Positions 60,791 through 64,000 of a stretch of DNA of 64,000 nucleotides are shown one piece after another (the stretch's first letter is position 1; each line of letters opens with the position of its first letter). The DNA is from Algoriphagus sp. TR-M9 (GTDB lineage Bacteria > Bacteroidota > Bacteroidia > Cytophagales > Cyclobacteriaceae), in the NCBI RefSeq assembly GCF_027594545.1, contig NZ_CP115160.1, positions 1,001,001 to 1,065,000 on the forward strand. Reading direction: 5' to 3'. Position numbers and translations under genes: made by a program. The notes beneath the pieces were generated by a model. That model was not told the origin of the DNA, did not search any database, and saw only the letters and a list, made by a program, of their open reading frames with translations.

Positions 60791-62323
60791 TCAATTGGGC
60801 AGGATTTGGTTCTCCAAAATTAACACACTGGGGATTTCACTTACTCCTCTTATCAGCAGTTTGGTGTACTCCAGGGTATTATGTGCATAGGATCCTAGCA
60901 CTATATCGGAATCCCCATCTCCATCTAGATCGCCCACGTCCATGGTTAACCATTTGCCCTCAGCAGCCTCCGGGATAAACTTGGGCAGAAACTTCAGATT
61001 ACCTACATTTTCAAAAAGCAAGAACTGCTGTGCGGGGTTTTCTATATCATCATAGAATGCAATGCTGGCCAAATCCAAATCCCCGTCCCCGTCAAAATCT
61101 AAGCTCATGACCTTAGCTGCCCCATACTGGGGATAGAACCAGGACTCTTCAAAATCTCCGTTTCCATTATTGCTATAAATTCGGAAACCATGATAGGGTT
61201 TTGGAACGGATGAATAATCCCAATTATCTCCATTGCTCGTGATGATATCTAGTAGGCCATCTGCATTCATGTCCTGCAATTCAAAATAGCTGGTTCCGGA
61301 CACTGCAGAAAATTGCAGTAGGATTTGCTCAAACTCGAAGGAGCCGTTTCCTTGATTATAAAAGACAGATAGCCTTTCATTTCCCTGGCAAAAGAGTGCT
61401 ACAATATCCAATTTCCCATCTTTATTCAGATCCACAAGTTCTACTTTTCGAGCACCGGATCCGCCTAGCAGCAGGGGTTCAGCTTTGAAATTTCCATCTG
61501 AAAATACAGCTAAGTTTCCTCCATGATTACCATAGTTGCAAAGGACAAAGTCTTCCTTTCCATCATTTTGAAGATCTGCCCAAGCCCCAAAAACCGGCCT
61601 TGCTAAGTCCTCAACTTGCACCTCCCAACTGTCTTGGTTCAGGTTCATTTCATAGATAGCCCCCTGCGCCAAATCACTGGGTGCTATACTGCCTACAGAA
61701 ATGAAATTATAGGTGTTCGGTGCCCTTTTGATAAAATGAACTGCCGGGCTAGCAGTGGCAGGAAGAGTAAAGAGCTGGTCCTGCTGTACGTTGACAAATA
61801 CCTGATTCGTATTAGCATCTGCTATGATCAATTCAGATCTTTCTTCATTAATAGCGACCAAGCTAGTTTGGGGGCTTTGGATTCCTTCTATAAATAGTTT
61901 TTTTGGGGTAAAGGTATCAAGGATGGAAGGAGCTTCTTTTGGGATTTGAGGAGGTAAAACTACGGGAGCTTCTTCTAAAAAATAGCTGATGATGGCCTGA
62001 AAGTCCTCCTTGCTGATTTGGGGTGTGGAAGGATAGATTCCTAGCTTTTTGACCCTGGCGATTTCCTCTTCAGATTTGTTTTCCCAGACTTTCAAACTAT
62101 CCTGAGCTACTTTGAATCCCATAAAAGCAGCCATTTGGGGCAAGACCTTTTGTTGCCAAATATGCTTAGGAAGTAAAGTAGGGGATGGATTGGCATGACA
62201 GGAAGCACAGTAGCTTTCGGCTAGAGTTTTACCTTTCAGTTTGCTGTCACTTTGAGCTTGGATGCCATAGCCCAAGTGAAGAAATAGCATAAATAGGAAG
62301 ATCGATTTGCGAATAGAAGGCAT
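60791..62323 (-). CDS. c-type cytochrome with FG-GAP/VCBS repeats
   Basis: 510 residues with a signal peptide ending GYGIQAQSDSKLKG. A cytochrome-like segment has one heme site YCASCHANPSPTLLPKHIW near residue 36. A beta-propeller of FG-GAP/VCBS type follows, with calcium-loop motifs DLNKDGKLDIV, DMNADGLLDIIT, DFDGDGDLDLAS and DLDGDGDSDIVLG. It is exported; a role in binding or oxidising an external substrate is possible. It resembles proteins placed near the DUF1501/DUF1553 type, though that operon is 46 kb away. Confidence 0.87.
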   Translation of the reverse strand: MPSIRKSIFLFMLFLHLGYGIQAQSDSKLKGKTLAESYCASCHANPSPTLLPKHIWQQKVLPQMAAFMGFKVAQDSLKVWENKSEEEIARVKKLGIYPSTPQISKEDFQAIISYFLEEAPVVLPPQIPKEAPSILDTFTPKKLFIEGIQSPQTSLVAINEERSELIIADANTNQVFVNVQQDQLFTLPATASPAVHFIKRAPNTYNFISVGSIAPSDLAQGAIYEMNLNQDSWEVQVEDLARPVFGAWADLQNDGKEDFVLCNYGNHGGNLAVFSDGNFKAEPLLLGGSGARKVELVDLNKDGKLDIVALFCQGNERLSVFYNQGNGSFEFEQILLQFSAVSGTSYFELQDMNADGLLDIITSNGDNWDYSSVPKPYHGFRIYSNNGNGDFEESWFYPQYGAAKVMSLDFDGDGDLDLASIAFYDDIENPAQQFLLFENVGNLKFLPKFIPEAAEGKWLTMDVGDLDGDGDSDIVLGSYAHNTLEYTKLLIRGVSEIPSVLILENQILPN

Positions 62324-62558
62324 TTTTGTCTAGGTAAAGATACCCGGCTTTTGATCAGAAGTGATTAAGGAGTAAGTTAATCCTTTGGGTGAAAATACCC
62401 TTAAATGTAGGTTGAGAATTTAATTTATATGATTATCCGCTTTTCTGCCTGTAAGGAGGCAAAAGTAGCATAGGATATGTTAAAGGCCACTTCAGCCTGT
62501 CCCGCTCCTGCGGGGGTCTTCGGTCATCGGTCTTCTGGCCGGTTGAGCGGAGAAATAT
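62324..62558. other. Intergenic region beside the transposase remnant
   Basis: Contains a GC-rich patch with CCCGC-TCCT-GCGGG hairpin (about 62499-62514) followed by repeated CGGTC / GTCTTC words (about 62516-62545). No gene seen. The patch resembles the short shuffled repeats found in intergenic DNA of related genomes, but copies elsewhere in this window were not noticed. Confidence 0.4.
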
Positions 62559-63577
62559 TGGTTACTGGCATCATTACTTATATCAATGTTTATTTTTAGG
62601 ATTATCCAGAATGTTCCACGTACAGAAAGACAGCTGCAATAATTAATCTATCAAATAGTTTTTCTCCAAAGTATCTTCTGTTGAGCTTGTAAGCAAATTG
62701 ATGCAGATATTTTTCAGAGAACATATGGTAGATACCCGGAAGATTCTTTTTCAAGTTACTAATGGCCGTATGAACCCAATTTAGTTCTCCATTTGCTGAA
62801 TCTTTAGTGGATTTTACCTTGATGTGTTTCTCAACCATTTTTTCCAGATCAACATAGGTTGTATTCTTATCGGTGAATAATACCGATGAGGAGGCTATCG
62901 CCTTGCCTACAAACTGTTCAACCTAATCTTTGCTTACATCTTCAAGTTTTTTCATTTTGAAAAAACCACAGTGCTTTCCTTTTTTACCTGAACCTAGGTC
63001 TTCCAGGGGTGTGGATTCGGAAGCCACAGCAACGATGGACTGTTTCTGACTGCCTTTACCTCGTTATAAACGTTCTTGAACCTTTTTTCGGGTCGCTTTT
63101 TCGACATAGGCCTCATCATATTCCACCATTCCTTGAAGCAAATAAAGCTCATCTCTTTTCCCCATTAATGCTCTTATTTTATGCATCAGATCAAAGGCTG
63201 TCTGGTAGCGTTTTAGATCCAGTTGTCGCTGAAACTCCAAACAGGAAAAGCTCTTCTTGGTCGCTGGCATCAATAGGAATGCGGTAAACCAAGTATGCAG
63301 CGACAGATTGCTGGATTCCATCACTGTACCTGCTTTCAAGGATGTCCACCTCCTACAAACGCTGCGTTCAAGGAACTTCCTGCCGGAAACCAATACTGCT
63401 TGGCAAATCCCTTGCAGGTTTTACAATAAACCCCGGTCTTTTTTAGGTACTCTTTCAAAAGTGCCTCACAACTTTCCTCATTTGGAAAATGCCGGATAAA
63501 TTCAATGATAGTCATGGCTTTGTGTATTTTTACACAAGTACCGATTACCTTCACATTTACGGAAACTTTTGTAACCA
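62559..63577 (-). mobile_element. Remnant insertion sequence, IS1595 family, probable extent
   Basis: The transposase pseudogene occupies most of this roughly 1-kb interval, the usual size for the group. TGGTTAC at 62559-62565 and GTAACCA at 63571-63577 are inverted and could be worn ends, but seven bases is weak. No target duplication was recognised. Confidence 0.4.
62602..63515 (-). pseudogene. Broken IS1595-family (ISXO2-like) transposase
   Basis: Reading the minus strand from ATG 63515 gives a zinc-ribbon N-terminus (MTIIEFIRHFPNEESCEALLKE, then YCKTCKG), then a frameshift near 63345-63390 into the frame with FDLMHKIRALMGKRDELYLLQGMVEYDEAYVEKAT, which holds the catalytic DE of the DDE domain. 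In that same frame TAA at 63064-63066 and TAG at 62923-62925 interrupt it, while SQKQSIVAVASES, SSSVLFTDKNTTYVDL and NGELNWVHTAISNLKKNLPGIYHMFSEKYLHQFAYKLNRRYF continue the family pattern to a stop at 62602. Total about 304 codons, near full length but inactive. Confidence 0.85.
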
Positions 63578-63708
63578 CCTGTCAATGAATATTTGGTAAC
63601 GTGTAGGATTCCGTACAGTCATTTTGAATTTTAAAGGAATAAATAATTCGACCAATTGAATTTTGAACTTGTTGTTCCCAGACCTATCTTATTAGGAAAT
63701 TGAGATTT

Positions 63709-64000
63709 ATGAAGAACTTTTTACTACTACCTCTTTTCGTAGTAATAATAGCTTGCAGCGAAAAGACACAAGAAACCCAATCGGAAGCTTACGATGTTCC
63801 AGAACTGTTGATTAGGGACAGCTTAGTGATTGATCACTTGACAAAGCTCTATTTGATTGATGTGAAATCTGACAGATCAGAATACTTGTTTTTTGATTTT
63901 ACGTCCAAGGATTTTTTGCGGGTAAATAGAGATGGACAGGTTATTATTAAAGCAAATAGAAGTGATGATGGGCCTAATAGCTATAAGGAGACCTATTTTT
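63709..64000 (+). CDS. Start of a lipoprotein gene (cut by window edge), possible beta-propeller
   Basis: 97 codons visible, open to the edge. Signal peptide with lipobox VVIIACSE, then an N-terminal region NVPELLIRD-like (YDVPELLIRDSLVIDHLTKLYLIDVKS) followed by beta-strand sequence EYLFFDFTSKDFLRVNRDGQVIIKANRSDDGPNSYK. The DGPNSY turn and alternating strands recall six-bladed beta-propeller lipoproteins common in Bacteroidota (DUF4221-like), but too little is present for a firm call. Confidence 0.7.
   Translation, partial: MKNFLLLPLFVVIIACSEKTQETQSEAYDVPELLIRDSLVIDHLTKLYLIDVKSDRSEYLFFDFTSKDFLRVNRDGQVIIKANRSDDGPNSYKETYF

Noticed and set aside
60718..60978. 86-codon plus-strand frame before and over the cytochrome/FG-GAP gene
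   Set aside because: Mirrors the minus-strand gene, and its sequence has no recognisable motif; a shadow frame.

Overview
The window looks like chromosomal DNA of an aerobic Bacteroidota bacterium, most likely Cytophagia/Cyclobacteriaceae (Algoriphagus-like). The reasons are the repeated promoter word TAnnTTTG just upstream of genes, weak ribosome-binding sites, very many lipoproteins, an SDR-type threonine dehydrogenase, a hydrolase-OsmC fusion, DUF1501/DUF1553 cytochromes and a GH109-like protein. No rRNA, tRNA, CRISPR array or phage was found. Gene assignments rest on motif recognition by eye; no database search was run.

Layout. 1-8.3 kb: the tail of an unknown gene, a DUF4142-like lipoprotein, a GH3 hydrolase, guaA, a periplasmic-binding-like protein with hemL, and an ArsC/Spx-like reductase. 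8.5-15.1 kb (minus): a four-gene operon of PSCyt/DUF1549-DUF1553, DUF1501, a secreted TIM-barrel epimerase-like protein and a DUF2231-cytochrome-LRR protein. 15.3-17.6 kb: divergent tdh and kbl, giving threonine to glycine plus acetyl-CoA. 17.8-22.8 kb: DUF5715, folP-cdaA, DUF1599-DoxX-aroK. 22.8-31.7 kb: a FadL-like porin, a low-complexity lipoprotein, proS, nfeD-floA, a WG-repeat protein, hemA. 31.9-35.3 kb: an HhH protein, an HsdR_N nuclease-like protein, a Crp/Fnr regulator, a rhodanese, DUF547.

35.4-47.1 kb is a tightly packed plus-strand cluster. It holds an FAD oxidoreductase, a membrane 4Fe-4S protein, a processive GT2 synthase, a DPM-like GT2, an inserted MntA/HepT pair, a lipoprotein, a GT-C mannosyltransferase-like protein, two DUF6503-like lipoproteins, a hydrolase-OsmC fusion and a GH113 mannanase-like enzyme. 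I read it as a possible mannan-type glycan synthesis system joined to a redox module. It is followed by a promoter-to-terminator unit that looks like a roughly 160-nt structured RNA, then a GH109-like protein and a Kelch protein.

50-56.7 kb (minus) carries aromatic amino acid synthesis: DAHP synthase/chorismate mutase, aroB, aroA, pheA, an aminotransferase and tyrA. Upstream of the DAHP synthase is the clearest new find: a canonical promoter, a 31-codon leader peptide packed with Phe and Tyr codons, an intrinsic terminator, and a 9-nt segment in the leader that perfectly complements the terminator's 5' arm. This is a textbook ribosome-stalling attenuator, and the leader mRNA is predicted to be almost leaderless. 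The rest is proline dehydrogenase, lysS, a DUF4174 protein, a cytochrome/FG-GAP protein, a broken IS1595-like transposase and the start of a lipoprotein gene.
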